DNA of 38,303 nucleotides from Verrucomicrobiia bacterium (GTDB taxonomy: Bacteria > Verrucomicrobiota > Verrucomicrobiia > Verrucomicrobiales > DEV007), in the NCBI GenBank assembly GCA_020439995.1, contig JAGROY010000097.1:1-38303 (forward strand), given 5' to 3'. Below, one piece after another: positions 8,494 to 17,252 of the stretch. The notes below the pieces were generated by a model. That model did no database searches. It saw only the letters and a list, made by a program, of their open reading frames with translations, and was not told the origin of the DNA. The position numbers and the translations under genes were made by a program. Each line of letters opens with the position of its first letter. Within the stretch, counting starts at the first letter, position 1.

Positions 8494-10518
8494 ATGTTGC
8501 CACCACCATTGATGAAGATCGTCTGCTCCATTGTTTGCGCTGTTTCCGCATTGGCCTTCGCAGGATCACTTTCCGCGCAGGAAGCGGATCGAACATTCGA
8601 CACACCAGACGTCACCATCGAGTGGCAGTTCGGGCTGGCGGGAAAGATCTACGGCAGCGATCGGGAGGACATCCGGCAGGGCTTCGCGAATCATGTGAGC
8701 TTCCTCATCACCAACCATCGCGACAGCGTGCTGGAAGGAGTGATCGACGTGGGAATCCGGCTGCAGCAAATGAAAATGGCAAAGCCCGCTCACGAGCCAG
8801 TGGACATTGGGCCTGGATCCACCAAGCGGTTCTCCTTTTACCTGGAAACTTCGAACGACGGTGGCAGGCCCTGGGGAGGCTGGAACACACCTTCCTTTGC
8901 CGCCCAAGGGGGCGAGGTTGAGGTCAGCTTGAACGAAGCCAGCTCCGGCAGGTTGTTATGGCGGCGCTCCGAGGGCTATGCGGTGGAGGAGATGATGTAC
9001 GCTTCACCGCTGAGGTGCCTGGTCATCGGCAAGTCGAACCGGGTTCCGATGTATCGAGTCGCGCTGCCCAGCCCTGGCAACCAGCAGGGTCCTATTGGGC
9101 TTGGAGACCGTTCCATCGAGTTTAAGGAGATCGCCCCCTGGCAATCACCCGATCACTTCCCGTGCCTGGCTCCGTTCAATGCAGTGGTGCTCTCCCCGGA
9201 CATCGAACCTGACGCACTCACAGTGGCACAACAGCGGGCTCTCGCGGAGTACGTCGTCAACAGTGGCATCCTCGTGCTGCCGACAGAGACAGTCGACAGC
9301 TGGCGCGAATCGATCTTCACCGACACCAGGCGACTGCCCTTTGCACTCAAAGAAACCACCACCACTGACTTGTTCCTGTATGGAAATGGCAAGGTGTTTG
9401 CGCTCAAGATGCCAGCGGTCGGCAATCCTGACGCGGCAAGTGAACGGCAACTTTATGACCTGATCGACACCCATCCCCACCCGCCACTGGCATTGACGGA
9501 AAATCCGGAGAGATGGTCGAGCGACCTGGGCATCAATGCGACGAAATCCGCTATGACAGTAGCCGGATTCCTTGGCCTGTATGGAGTGATCAGCATTGCC
9601 TGCCTCTACTTCTTCCGCCGGATTCGCCGCCCAGCTTTGATCCGTGCAGTGATCGTGATGATCGCGCTCTTTTCCGTCGGCAGCGTTGGGATGGGGCTGT
9701 ATCTTCGCGTCATTCCCGGTGACGTCGAGTGGTCAACGCTCACCGAAGCCTGCGTCGGCGGGGGCGCGATTCAACATGGAAAGTTTCACTTCATCTCTGC
9801 CGGCAACCGCAATCAAACGTTCGAAGTCACGCCAGCGGAAACGCTGCTCCAGCCCAGTAGACCATTGCCCTACTGGTATGGCTACGACAACACGCAACAA
9901 GCATGGAGGAGGGAAACATTGCAACTGGATGGCAGCGAAGCCTACGGATCAGCCAATATCCCGATCCTGCCGTGGGGCCACGCCCACTGGAAAAGCCGCC
10001 TTTACATCGGCGATATACAACCGATCCAGGTAACCGTTCAACTTCCAGACCGAAGGCAGGACGAAGCCAAAGTCACCGTGACAAATCCTAACACTTTCTC
10101 AATTAGCGCGGCAAGCATCACCATCCAGCGATCCAGTGACTCAGCGTCGCTGAACATCGGGAAAAAAGATCGCGGCACCTTTGTCGTCGCCCCGCTCGGA
10201 TCAATCCCTCCAATGAAGACGATCACCGTCGAAGTGATGCTGAGCACCAATTCGGGCAGTCCCTATGCACAACCACTGCCCGGCCAGATATTTGGCTATT
10301 TGTCAGGAAACCTTTCTGAGAGTCCGGGCATCGGGATCACTCCCGGAAAGGGATTTGATGAATCCAACATTTACCAAGGAGACTTCCGCCATAGTTTCCA
10401 GCAGAGGCTCGATACTACCGGACTACCCACCGATCAGGAGCTTGTCGATTTTCTAAACACAAGTACGAACATTCCTCCGACGCCAGCTAACCCAGGGGGA
10501 TTCATTCTTTTACAGTGA
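8494..10518 (+). CDS. Secreted/anchored partner of ABC exporter (GldG-like layout)
   Basis: The 674-residue protein has a signal peptide (ending Ser-Leu-Ser-Ala-Gln near residue 29), a large extracytoplasmic N-terminal part, two membrane helices at about 355-372 and 385-406, and a second extracytoplasmic part of about 265 residues. A segment around residues 228-265 (Phe-Asn-Ala-Val-Val-Leu-Ser-Pro, then Leu-Ala-Glu-Tyr-Val-Val-Asn-Ser-Gly) looks like the glutamine-amidotransferase-like fold found in ABC-associated periplasmic proteins such as GldG and DUF4350 proteins. I do not recognise the family itself. It is the last gene of the ATPase-permease operon and is presumably the extracytoplasmic module of that system. 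It ends just before a hairpin pair that can terminate transcription. Confidence 0.65.
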   Translation: MLPPPLMKIVCSIVCAVSALAFAGSLSAQEADRTFDTPDVTIEWQFGLAGKIYGSDREDIRQGFANHVSFLITNHRDSVLEGVIDVGIRLQQMKMAKPAHEPVDIGPGSTKRFSFYLETSNDGGRPWGGWNTPSFAAQGGEVEVSLNEASSGRLLWRRSEGYAVEEMMYASPLRCLVIGKSNRVPMYRVALPSPGNQQGPIGLGDRSIEFKEIAPWQSPDHFPCLAPFNAVVLSPDIEPDALTVAQQRALAEYVVNSGILVLPTETVDSWRESIFTDTRRLPFALKETTTTDLFLYGNGKVFALKMPAVGNPDAASERQLYDLIDTHPHPPLALTENPERWSSDLGINATKSAMTVAGFLGLYGVISIACLYFFRRIRRPALIRAVIVMIALFSVGSVGMGLYLRVIPGDVEWSTLTEACVGGGAIQHGKFHFISAGNRNQTFEVTPAETLLQPSRPLPYWYGYDNTQQAWRRETLQLDGSEAYGSANIPILPWGHAHWKSRLYIGDIQPIQVTVQLPDRRQDEAKVTVTNPNTFSISAASITIQRSSDSASLNIGKKDRGTFVVAPLGSIPPMKTITVEVMLSTNSGSPYAQPLPGQIFGYLSGNLSESPGIGITPGKGFDESNIYQGDFRHSFQQRLDTTGLPTDQELVDFLNTSTNIPPTPANPGGFILLQ

Positions 10519-10537
10519 GTGAGAGGCCGCTTCGTTT

Positions 10538-10620
10538 GGAGTGCGCCAGTCTTGACGGAGCTTTTTCTGTTCGAGCATTGTGCGTCCGGCAAAAAAGCGC
10601 CGTCAAGACCGGCGCACTCC
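10538..10620. repeat. REP-like inverted hairpin pair acting as bidirectional terminator
   Basis: Two near-identical units of about 29 bases lie in opposite orientation at 10538-10566 and 10591-10620, differing at about two positions. Each unit is itself a hairpin: in the right unit GCGCCG (10597-10602) pairs with CGGCGC (10610-10615) around a seven-base loop, and in the left unit GCGCC (10543-10547) pairs with GGAGC (10557-10561) with one mismatch. Each hairpin is followed outward-to-inward by T5 on the plus strand (10562-10566) or T6 on the minus strand (10596-10591). The element sits between convergent genes, so it can work as a bidirectional intrinsic terminator. Its paired-hairpin layout is that of a BIME made of two REP sequences. 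Confidence 0.7.
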
Positions 10621-10635
10621 AGATCAAAAGCACGC

Positions 10636-12144
10636 TCACCCCAGCTTCTGCGCATGGGCCAGGGCTCTCAGCATGGCCATCGCTTTGTTCACGGTCTCAG
10701 TGTATTCGTACTGTGGCTGGGAGTCTGCGACGACTCCGGCACCAGCCTGGATGTAGGCTTTGCCGTTCTTGAGGACACAGGTTCTGAGCGCGATGCATGA
10801 GTCGTGGTTGCCGTCGAAGCCGAAGTAGCCGACTGCGCCAGAGTACGCGCCGCGTTTGCTTTTCTCCAGCGAGTTGATGATCTGCATGGCGCGGACTTTT
10901 GGCGATCCAGAGACGGTGCCTGCAGGAAAAGTTGCGCGCATCACATCGTAAGCGGTTCGGCCCTCGGCCAGTTTGCCGGTGACATTGGAGACGATGTGCA
11001 TGACGTGCGAGTAGCGCTCGACGATCATGAAATCGTTCACTTCCACTGAACCGTATTCAGCGATTCGGCCGACGTCATTTCGTGCAAGATCCACCAGCAT
11101 GATATGCTCGGCGCGCTCCTTGGGATCTGCCAGCAGCTCTGCGGCGAGCGCGTCGTCCTCTTCCTCTGTCTTCCCCCTCCAGCGGGTGCCGGCGATGGGG
11201 CGGATGTCGATCTTGCCATTGATCGAACGCACGTGCACTTCCGGTGATGATCCGACCAGGGCAAAGCCGTCCGGAAACTGCAGGCAGAACATGTAGGGCG
11301 ACGGATTCACATGCCGCAAGGCGCGGTAGAGGTCGATCGGCTCGGCATTAAATTCGACCTCGAACCGCTGCGATGGCACCACCTGGAAGATGTCACCCGC
11401 GTGGATGTACTCCTTTGCCTCCTCGACCATCGCCATGTATTCCTCCTGCGAGGTATTGCTGACGGGCGGCTCGGGATTGTCCCCGGGAGGGGCCAGGGTC
11501 ATCGGCTCGAAGTGCAGCGGCTGGCGTAACTTCGCGATCACCGCATCGATCTTCTCGCGCGCTGCTTCGTATGCGGAGGCAGAGGTGGAGTGATCTTCCG
11601 AAAAGACATTCGCCACAACGATGATGCTGCGATATCGATGATCAAAGATGACGACAGTGTCCGAGACAATGAACAGCATGTCTGGAACGCCCAATTGATC
11701 CGGTGGCGGCGCGGGGACGCTGGGCTCGAAGTAGCGAACGGCATCATAGGCGAGGTAGCCGACGGCTCCTCCATGAAAGACCGGCAGGCTGTCGACATCG
11801 CCGGCCGGCTTGTAGCGCCCCATGAGCTGCTCCAGCTCCGCCAGTGGTTCCATTTCGGTTTCAAATTCGCGCGTCTCCCCTTTCTCCGTGACGCGCACCG
11901 TTTTGCCTCTCGCTTCAAAAATGATGCGCGGATCACTGCCGAGAAACGAGTACCGCCCCGCCTCCATGGTGTGCTCCGCGGACTCCAGCAGGAACGAGTG
12001 TGAGCCATTGTCAATTTTCCGGTAGGCCGACAGCGGCGTTTCGAAATCCGCGGTAAGCTTGGTATACACGGAAACGAGATTGCCCTTCCGGCACAGCTGC
12101 TGGAATTCTTCGATATCCGGGGTGAGAGGCGTTTCTTTACTCAT
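10636..12144 (-). CDS. trpE: Anthranilate synthase component I
   Basis: TrpE converts chorismate to anthranilate, the first step of tryptophan synthesis, with ammonia from the TrpG amidotransferase, which is not encoded in this window. The 502-residue protein has the tryptophan-sensing Leu-Leu-Glu-Ser motif (residues 52-55) and Arg-Tyr-Ser-Phe-Leu-Gly (64-69). The C-terminal chorismate-binding domain shows Pro-Ile-Ala-Gly-Thr, Asp-Leu-Ala-Arg-Asn-Asp, Gly-Thr-Val-Ser-Gly-Ser-Pro-Lys-Val-Arg-Ala-Met and Gly-Ala-Gly-Val-Val. The feedback motif favours TrpE over PabB. I chose the ATG at 12144 because the longer frame to 12195 adds 17 unconserved residues. It stands alone and divergent from the gene at 12286; no leader peptide with tandem Trp codons was seen. 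aroC, which makes the substrate chorismate, lies about 21 kb away. Confidence 0.95.
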   Translation of the reverse strand: MSKETPLTPDIEEFQQLCRKGNLVSVYTKLTADFETPLSAYRKIDNGSHSFLLESAEHTMEAGRYSFLGSDPRIIFEARGKTVRVTEKGETREFETEMEPLAELEQLMGRYKPAGDVDSLPVFHGGAVGYLAYDAVRYFEPSVPAPPPDQLGVPDMLFIVSDTVVIFDHRYRSIIVVANVFSEDHSTSASAYEAAREKIDAVIAKLRQPLHFEPMTLAPPGDNPEPPVSNTSQEEYMAMVEEAKEYIHAGDIFQVVPSQRFEVEFNAEPIDLYRALRHVNPSPYMFCLQFPDGFALVGSSPEVHVRSINGKIDIRPIAGTRWRGKTEEEDDALAAELLADPKERAEHIMLVDLARNDVGRIAEYGSVEVNDFMIVERYSHVMHIVSNVTGKLAEGRTAYDVMRATFPAGTVSGSPKVRAMQIINSLEKSKRGAYSGAVGYFGFDGNHDSCIALRTCVLKNGKAYIQAGAGVVADSQPQYEYTETVNKAMAMLRALAHAQKLG

Positions 12145-12285
12145 TTCACATCTGCAATTTGGCCCCGAACATCGGCTCCCAAGACCATTTTGCAACTGCT
12201 GCCCGCCATGTTGACTTTTTGCTGGTGCCCGGCCATTCCCGTGAACATAGTGCCAAGATTTTCAATTTTTCAGGGAAGGAGGGCG

Positions 12286-12732
12286 ATGCGCAGAATCTAC
12301 TCAACCAGTTACGAGGCACCAAGCCGCAGCAAGCAACCATCGATCAGGCACCCAAACGCGGGGCAAATTCGCGTGGGAGCTTTTTTTGTCTGGATTCGAT
12401 GGCTGTCCCTGATCGCAGCCGTCGTAGTGGGCCCGATCGCAGTTCTTGTTAAGGAAGAATGGCTTCCATACGCGCTGGGACTGATCATCTTACACATTGT
12501 TGCCACCGTGCTGTTCTTCATCATCGGAGGCAGCCTGCGTTGCCGGGTGTGCTCGAATCCCGTGCTGGTATCCTCACGGGCCAACAAGAGCCCGCACGCC
12601 AAGCTCTTCCTGGGCCTCAGCCACAACATGCAGGTCGCTAAGGATGCCCTCTTTACCAAGCATTTCACCTGCATGTACTGCGGCGGCAAAGTCAGGCTCG
12701 CCAAGCGCTCCCGCAGGGAAGAGCGAAATTAA
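12286..12732 (+). CDS. Small membrane protein with paired CxxC motifs
   Basis: The 148-residue protein has two membrane helices (about residues 30-52 and 60-82) and two Cys pairs, Cys-Arg-Val-Cys just after the second helix and Cys-Met-Tyr-Cys-Gly-Gly near the C-terminus, suggesting a zinc-ribbon-like or disulfide-bonded soluble tail. The start at 12286 is supported by a strong purine-rich ribosome-binding site (GGAAGGAGGG) a few bases upstream; an earlier in-frame start at 12190 overlaps the trpE promoter region. I do not recognise the family. It is divergent from trpE and heads a string of small plus-strand genes. Confidence 0.7.
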   Translation: MRRIYSTSYEAPSRSKQPSIRHPNAGQIRVGAFFVWIRWLSLIAAVVVGPIAVLVKEEWLPYALGLIILHIVATVLFFIIGGSLRCRVCSNPVLVSSRANKSPHAKLFLGLSHNMQVAKDALFTKHFTCMYCGGKVRLAKRSRREERN

Positions 12733-12770
12733 CTTCCATTCTCCAGCTGGAAGCCTCATGATCGCACTCA

Positions 12771-12992
12771 ATGAAACTACAGAGCCTGCGATTTTTTCTC
12801 CTGTCTGCCGCCGCCACTGCGATGGTTTCGCTCAACAGCTGCTGTTGTCCGTGCGCAACAAAAGCAAAACTGCTGGAAGATTTTTGGGTCAGCCCTGAGC
12901 GGCAAGTCGAATGGATGCAGCAGCAGCGGACCATGGATGGCGGCCACGCACCCGTAGAAAACATCGACTACCCGTACGGCGTCTCAAGATAA
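12771..12992 (+). CDS. Small putative lipoprotein
   Basis: This 73-residue protein starts with Met-Lys-Leu and a hydrophobic signal (residues 7-20), then a lipobox-like Leu-Asn-Ser-Cys at 21-24 followed by further Cys residues (Cys24, 25, 26, 28). After cleavage a mature lipoprotein of only about 50 residues would remain, with an aromatic, acidic tail ending Tyr-Pro-Tyr-Gly-Val-Ser-Arg. The start overlaps no other gene and lies 38 bases after the preceding stop. Family unknown. The run of Cys residues around the lipobox makes the exact lipidated residue uncertain. Confidence 0.6.
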   Translation: MKLQSLRFFLLSAAATAMVSLNSCCCPCATKAKLLEDFWVSPERQVEWMQQQRTMDGGHAPVENIDYPYGVSR

Positions 12993-13000
12993 CACCGACC

Positions 13001-13414
13001 ATGCGCCCCCAGCGGAATGTTCTCGGCGGCCGATTGGTGCCCTGCAGCATGGATCCCCTCACGGGATTCTACAGGGACGGGCATTGCAGCGTCGGCCCGG
13101 ACGACCACGGATGCCACGCAGTGTGCTGCCACCTCACCGAGCAGTTTCTCGCGTTCAGCAAAGAAGCTGGCAATGATCTGAGCACTCCACGCCCAGAATA
13201 TGGCTTCTTCGGACTCAAGCCCGGAGATCGCTGGTGCGTTTGCGCCAGTCGCTGGAGGGAAGCGCTCGATGCAGGGGCCGCCTGCCCCGTCATTCTGGAA
13301 GCCACCAGCGAAGCCGCACTCACCTACGTCACCATCAGCATCCTTGAGGAATACGCTTACAACGAGCCCGGTGATATTGGCGATCTCAACCTGGATGAAC
13401 TCGACGACGAATAG
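13001..13414 (+). CDS. DUF2237 family protein
   Basis: The 137-residue protein matches the DUF2237 pattern along its whole length: Asn-Val-Leu-Gly-Gly at the start, Pro-Cys-Ser-Met-Asp-Pro-Leu-Thr-Gly-Phe-Tyr-Arg-Asp-Gly near residues 14-27, Phe-Leu-Ala-Phe-Ser-Lys, Gly-Asn-Asp-Leu-Ser-Thr-Pro-Arg-Pro-Glu, and Gly-Leu-Lys-Pro-Gly-Asp-Arg-Trp-Cys-Val-Cys. Function is unknown for the family; conserved Cys and Asp residues suggest an enzyme or metal site. The ATG at 13001 was chosen over the longer frame from 12911, which overlaps the lipoprotein gene. It lies eight bases after that gene. Confidence 0.9.
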   Translation: MRPQRNVLGGRLVPCSMDPLTGFYRDGHCSVGPDDHGCHAVCCHLTEQFLAFSKEAGNDLSTPRPEYGFFGLKPGDRWCVCASRWREALDAGAACPVILEATSEAALTYVTISILEEYAYNEPGDIGDLNLDELDDE

Positions 13415-13452
13415 CGAGCCCTACCTGCCAATGTTCTGACAGTGTCAGAGAA

Positions 13453-14349
13453 ATGAGGCGTGTTACAATAAGGTGGTTGCAAAGGATCGCAGCCCTGGCC
13501 ATTGCGAGCATCCTCATCGGCCTAGGGTTTTCACTGTATGCCGGACATCAGTTGGTAGCACCAGCGCTGCGGACGATCGGTGAGCCTCCAGAGAACCTTG
13601 AAGCGAAGACCGTTCACTTTACCAGTGAATCCGGCAGCACGATTGCGGGCTGGCTGACGGAACAGCCGAACGCCGTCGGCTCTGTGCTGCTCCTTCACGC
13701 AGTGAGAGCAGATCGAAGATCCATGGTGGGCAGGGCACGGTTTCTCGGTGCCGCCGGGTATTCGACGCTGTGCATCGATCTTCAGGCGCACGGCGAAAGC
13801 CCGGGGCAACACATCACGATGGGTTACCTTGAAGCAATGGATGCAGCGGCGGCAGTCGCTTTCCTGCGCGAACGATTTCCGAATCGCCTTGTGGCAGTGT
13901 TAGGTACATCGCTGGGAGGAGCCGCAGCACTGATGGCAAAGTATGACTCCCCGCCCGACGCTCTCATTGTAGAGTCCGTTTTCGCCGACGTGGAAACCGC
14001 TATCAGGAACCGCATGCGAATGCGATTCGGCGGCACCGCCCCACTCCTGGCACCGCTGCTGATTTGCCAGATTGAACCCAGGCTTGGCATTGGCCCCGAT
14101 CGACTCCGTCCGGTGCACGCCATTGCCAATGTCAGATGTCCGATCTTCATCCTGTGCGGCTCAACCGATCAACACGCAACGCCAGCAGAGAGCCAGGCAC
14201 TTTTTTCAGCAGCCAGTGAACCCAGGGAATTCTGGCAAGTGATCGGAGCAGCCCATGTGGATCTCCATCGATTCGCTGGCCATGAGTACGAGCGGCGGAT
14301 CATCGAGTTTCTTGCCCGACTGAATCGAGCTCAATCCCGACCGCAGTGA
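13453..14349 (+). CDS. Membrane-anchored alpha/beta hydrolase
   Basis: The 298-residue protein has an N-terminal membrane anchor (about residues 10-32) and an alpha/beta hydrolase fold: oxyanion region Leu-Leu-Leu-His-Ala (79-83), Asp-Leu-Gln-Ala-His-Gly-Glu-Ser (109-116), nucleophile elbow Gly-Thr-Ser-Leu-Gly-Gly (151-156, catalytic Ser153), a candidate acid in Gly-Ser-Thr-Asp-Gln-His and a catalytic His in Gly-Ala-Ala-His-Val-Asp near the end. The layout resembles BAAT/Bem46-like envelope hydrolases (acyl esterase or peptidase). Substrate is unknown. The gene is 38 bases after the DUF2237 gene and 62 bases before the dehydrogenase gene. Confidence 0.85.
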   Translation: MRRVTIRWLQRIAALAIASILIGLGFSLYAGHQLVAPALRTIGEPPENLEAKTVHFTSESGSTIAGWLTEQPNAVGSVLLLHAVRADRRSMVGRARFLGAAGYSTLCIDLQAHGESPGQHITMGYLEAMDAAAAVAFLRERFPNRLVAVLGTSLGGAAALMAKYDSPPDALIVESVFADVETAIRNRMRMRFGGTAPLLAPLLICQIEPRLGIGPDRLRPVHAIANVRCPIFILCGSTDQHATPAESQALFSAASEPREFWQVIGAAHVDLHRFAGHEYERRIIEFLARLNRAQSRPQ

Positions 14350-14411
14350 GAGCTTGCGAATGCCGCTGCGGATGGCCAATGTCGGCGGATGATCCCTGAC
14401 CATCACTGCGC

Positions 14412-17228
14412 ATGATTGCTTCCCCAGCCGCTGTAGCTGCCACAGCTGTCACCTTGGGAGTGATCCTCACAACTTTTGCCGCCGGGGGCGAGCGTTCGCC
14501 CTGGACGACATCGCACATTCATGGATCGCCAGAGCCCGCGTTGCCGTTTGTGCCTGAGCGGGCGTTGCACCACGGGACATTTGGGGAATCCACGGAGCTG
14601 GACTTTGTCCCTGGTTCAAGCTGGGTGCTGGTGATCGAGCAGCAGCGGGGCGTGTCGGCCTTTGACCGCAACGCGCCCGACAAGATCGTCCACGTTGCTG
14701 ACTTCAGGGAATGGAATGGCGGCAATGTCGATTGCTTCAGCATTGCGTTTGACCCAAAGTGGGAGCAGAACCACTTCGCCTACCTCGCCTTCTCGGACCA
14801 AACCAGGCGACCGTGGCGTTCGAAGATTGTCAGGTTTATTTTCAACCCGGGCGCACCACCCGTACTTGATCTGGATTCTGGAAAGAGCATCATCGAGTGG
14901 GACAGTGCCGGTCACAAAGGTGGCGATCTCCAGTTCGGCCCGGACGGCATGCTGTATGTCGCCATCGGCGATGGACAAGTTCCTGCGCCGCCGGACCAGG
15001 CGCGCACCGGACAGGATATTTCGGATCTCCGTTCGAGCATCCTTCGGATCGATGTGGCCGTGGAGGACGATACGACCGGCTATCGGATCCCGGGCGATAA
15101 CCCATTTGTCGCCATGCCGGACGTCCGACCGGAAGTGTGGGCATACGGGATGCGCAATCCGTGGAAGATGCATTTTGACCCACGAGACGGCGCGCTGTGG
15201 ATCGGCGACGTCGGCTGGGAATGGTGGGAGATGGTCTTCCGAGTCGATCACGGCGGATTCAACGGTGGATGGAGCATCGTCGAGGGCCCGCTGTCAGTGC
15301 ACCCCGACTGGCCGGCGGGCCCGACGCCCATTGAGAAGCCGGTGATCAGCCATTCGCACAGTGAATCGACAAGTGTCACAGGCGGCATCGTTTACCGTGG
15401 CGACCGCCTGCCGGAGCTTCGTGGTGCCTATGTCTATGGCGACTGGGGCACAGGAAAGATGTGGGCGCTGTGGTGGGAAAATGGCAGGATCACCCGGCAC
15501 ATTGAAATCGCAAACACCCAGCACCGCATCATCGGGTTTGCTGAAGATGAGACTCACGAACTCTACTACATGGACTATGCGGACGGGGCGGTTTATCGCC
15601 TGGCGCGAAACCCGGATTATCACGCGAGCGGCGAGGCCAAAGGCAACTTCCCACGCCGTTTGAGCGAAACCGGGCTGTTCGAATCGACCAGCGAAAACGT
15701 ACTGGCACCCGGTGTGTATGCATTCGAGATAAAGGCCCCGATGTGGAGTGATCACGCGACCGCTGCTCATGCGGTTGCATTTCCAGATCGGACAGCAGCC
15801 GCGTTGCGGGGGAACACTGTCGAGTGCCCGGCCGGCGCGACCCTGGTACGAACGCTTTCAATGGAGATGGTGGAAGGGCAGGCGGAATCGGCACGACGAA
15901 TCGAAACTCAACTCCTGAACTTTGATGGAATCGAGTGGCGCGGATATTCCTACCGATGGAACGCCGAGCAAACCGATGCCGACCTTGTCGGCAAAGACGG
16001 CGCGGTGGCTGAGCTTGAAATCGCCGATGAGCGTGCGCCGAACCGGCGTCGCCTGCAGAGCTGGCGGTTTCACTCACGAGCGGAATGCGTGCGCTGCCAC
16101 CTGGTGGACTTTCACCAGCGGCACGGCAATCTCAATGCCCTGACAGTGCAACAACTGGGCAGCTCAGAGCTGGGGCGATTGATCGATCTCGGTTTGATCG
16201 AGGGGCCGGCTCCCGCCGTTGATGAGCCCAAAATGCTGATCGATCCGCACAGCGTAGAGGCACCACTGGAGCGGCGAGCACGCTCATACCTCCATGCCAA
16301 TTGCGCACATTGCCACAAACCAGGATCCTCCGGAGCGGTGACAATGTACTGGCCGGTCGACTTTGATCCAGACCGCACCGGAGCCTTCAATGCCAAGCCT
16401 GCAAGAGGTGAATTCGGTATCAGCGATGCACGCATTGTATCGGCCGGACGCCCTGGACATTCGACCGTGCTCTATCGAATGTTAATTACGGGAAATGGAC
16501 GGATGCCCGCGATCGGATCGCGTGAAGTAGATGAAGCAGGTGCACTGCTTTTGCGTCAGTGGATCGCCTCGCTTCCCAGTCAAGCGGACGACGAAAACGT
16601 GCCAGAATCGCTTGACGACACTGCCTCCGCGATCGACCAGGCACTGGATGCAATCACGATGAGTCACAGCCAGCGCAGCGACCTCGTCGCCGCCGCAATG
16701 CACTCACTGAACCCCGCCACGCGCGATCTCTTCCAGAGGTTCCTTCCGCCTGGCCAGCGACGCCGGGCGCTCGGGTCAGGATTCGATCCGGCCGTCGTTC
16801 TGGCTTTGACCGGCGACCAGGAGCGTGGACGTGATCTTTTTCACAGCCCGACCGGCCCCCAATGTTCCACCTGCCATCAGGTGGAAGGAAAAGGCCGCGC
16901 GCTTGGCCCCGATCTGTCGGCGATCGGTGCCCGCTACTCCCGCGATCAGTTGCTTCATCACATCACCAAGCCGAATGCTTCCATCGAACAGCAGTGGCAT
17001 CTCCACCTGATCACGGTGGGCGAAAACGATGAACCACACACAGGATTCATCATCACGTCCGACGTAAAGAACCTTCGTCTACTCAACACCCTGGGTGCCG
17101 AAGTCGAGATCGCCACCGATCAAGTGACATCGAACGTTGAACTACCAACCAGCCTGATGCCGGAAGGCACTCTGGACACTCTAACAGCGCAAGAAGCCGC
17201 CGACCTGCTCGCGTTTCTTTTGCGCTAG
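14412..17228 (+). CDS. Glucose/sorbosone-type dehydrogenase fused to multihaem cytochrome c
   Basis: The 938-residue protein begins with a signal peptide and a six-bladed soluble PQQ-dehydrogenase-like propeller (about residues 50-420; Phe-Gly-Pro-Asp-Gly-Met-Leu-Tyr, Gly-Met-Arg-Asn-Pro-Trp). The middle part (about 430-740) holds two haem c sites, CVRCH at 559-563 and CAHCH at 631-635. The C-terminal part holds a third, CSTCH at 818-822, followed by Leu-Gly-Pro-Asp-Leu-Ser-Ala-Ile, as in Planctomycetes/Verrucomicrobia haem-binding domains. Such fusions are periplasmic; the propeller is expected to oxidise a sugar or aldehyde and pass electrons to the haems. Substrate and cofactor occupancy are inference. 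The frame is intact with no sign of decay. Confidence 0.88.
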   Translation: MIASPAAVAATAVTLGVILTTFAAGGERSPWTTSHIHGSPEPALPFVPERALHHGTFGESTELDFVPGSSWVLVIEQQRGVSAFDRNAPDKIVHVADFREWNGGNVDCFSIAFDPKWEQNHFAYLAFSDQTRRPWRSKIVRFIFNPGAPPVLDLDSGKSIIEWDSAGHKGGDLQFGPDGMLYVAIGDGQVPAPPDQARTGQDISDLRSSILRIDVAVEDDTTGYRIPGDNPFVAMPDVRPEVWAYGMRNPWKMHFDPRDGALWIGDVGWEWWEMVFRVDHGGFNGGWSIVEGPLSVHPDWPAGPTPIEKPVISHSHSESTSVTGGIVYRGDRLPELRGAYVYGDWGTGKMWALWWENGRITRHIEIANTQHRIIGFAEDETHELYYMDYADGAVYRLARNPDYHASGEAKGNFPRRLSETGLFESTSENVLAPGVYAFEIKAPMWSDHATAAHAVAFPDRTAAALRGNTVECPAGATLVRTLSMEMVEGQAESARRIETQLLNFDGIEWRGYSYRWNAEQTDADLVGKDGAVAELEIADERAPNRRRLQSWRFHSRAECVRCHLVDFHQRHGNLNALTVQQLGSSELGRLIDLGLIEGPAPAVDEPKMLIDPHSVEAPLERRARSYLHANCAHCHKPGSSGAVTMYWPVDFDPDRTGAFNAKPARGEFGISDARIVSAGRPGHSTVLYRMLITGNGRMPAIGSREVDEAGALLLRQWIASLPSQADDENVPESLDDTASAIDQALDAITMSHSQRSDLVAAAMHSLNPATRDLFQRFLPPGQRRRALGSGFDPAVVLALTGDQERGRDLFHSPTGPQCSTCHQVEGKGRALGPDLSAIGARYSRDQLLHHITKPNASIEQQWHLHLITVGENDEPHTGFIITSDVKNLRLLNTLGAEVEIATDQVTSNVELPTSLMPEGTLDTLTAQEAADLLAFLLR

Positions 17229-17252
17229 CCCACGTTTGAGGTGGAGCATTCA

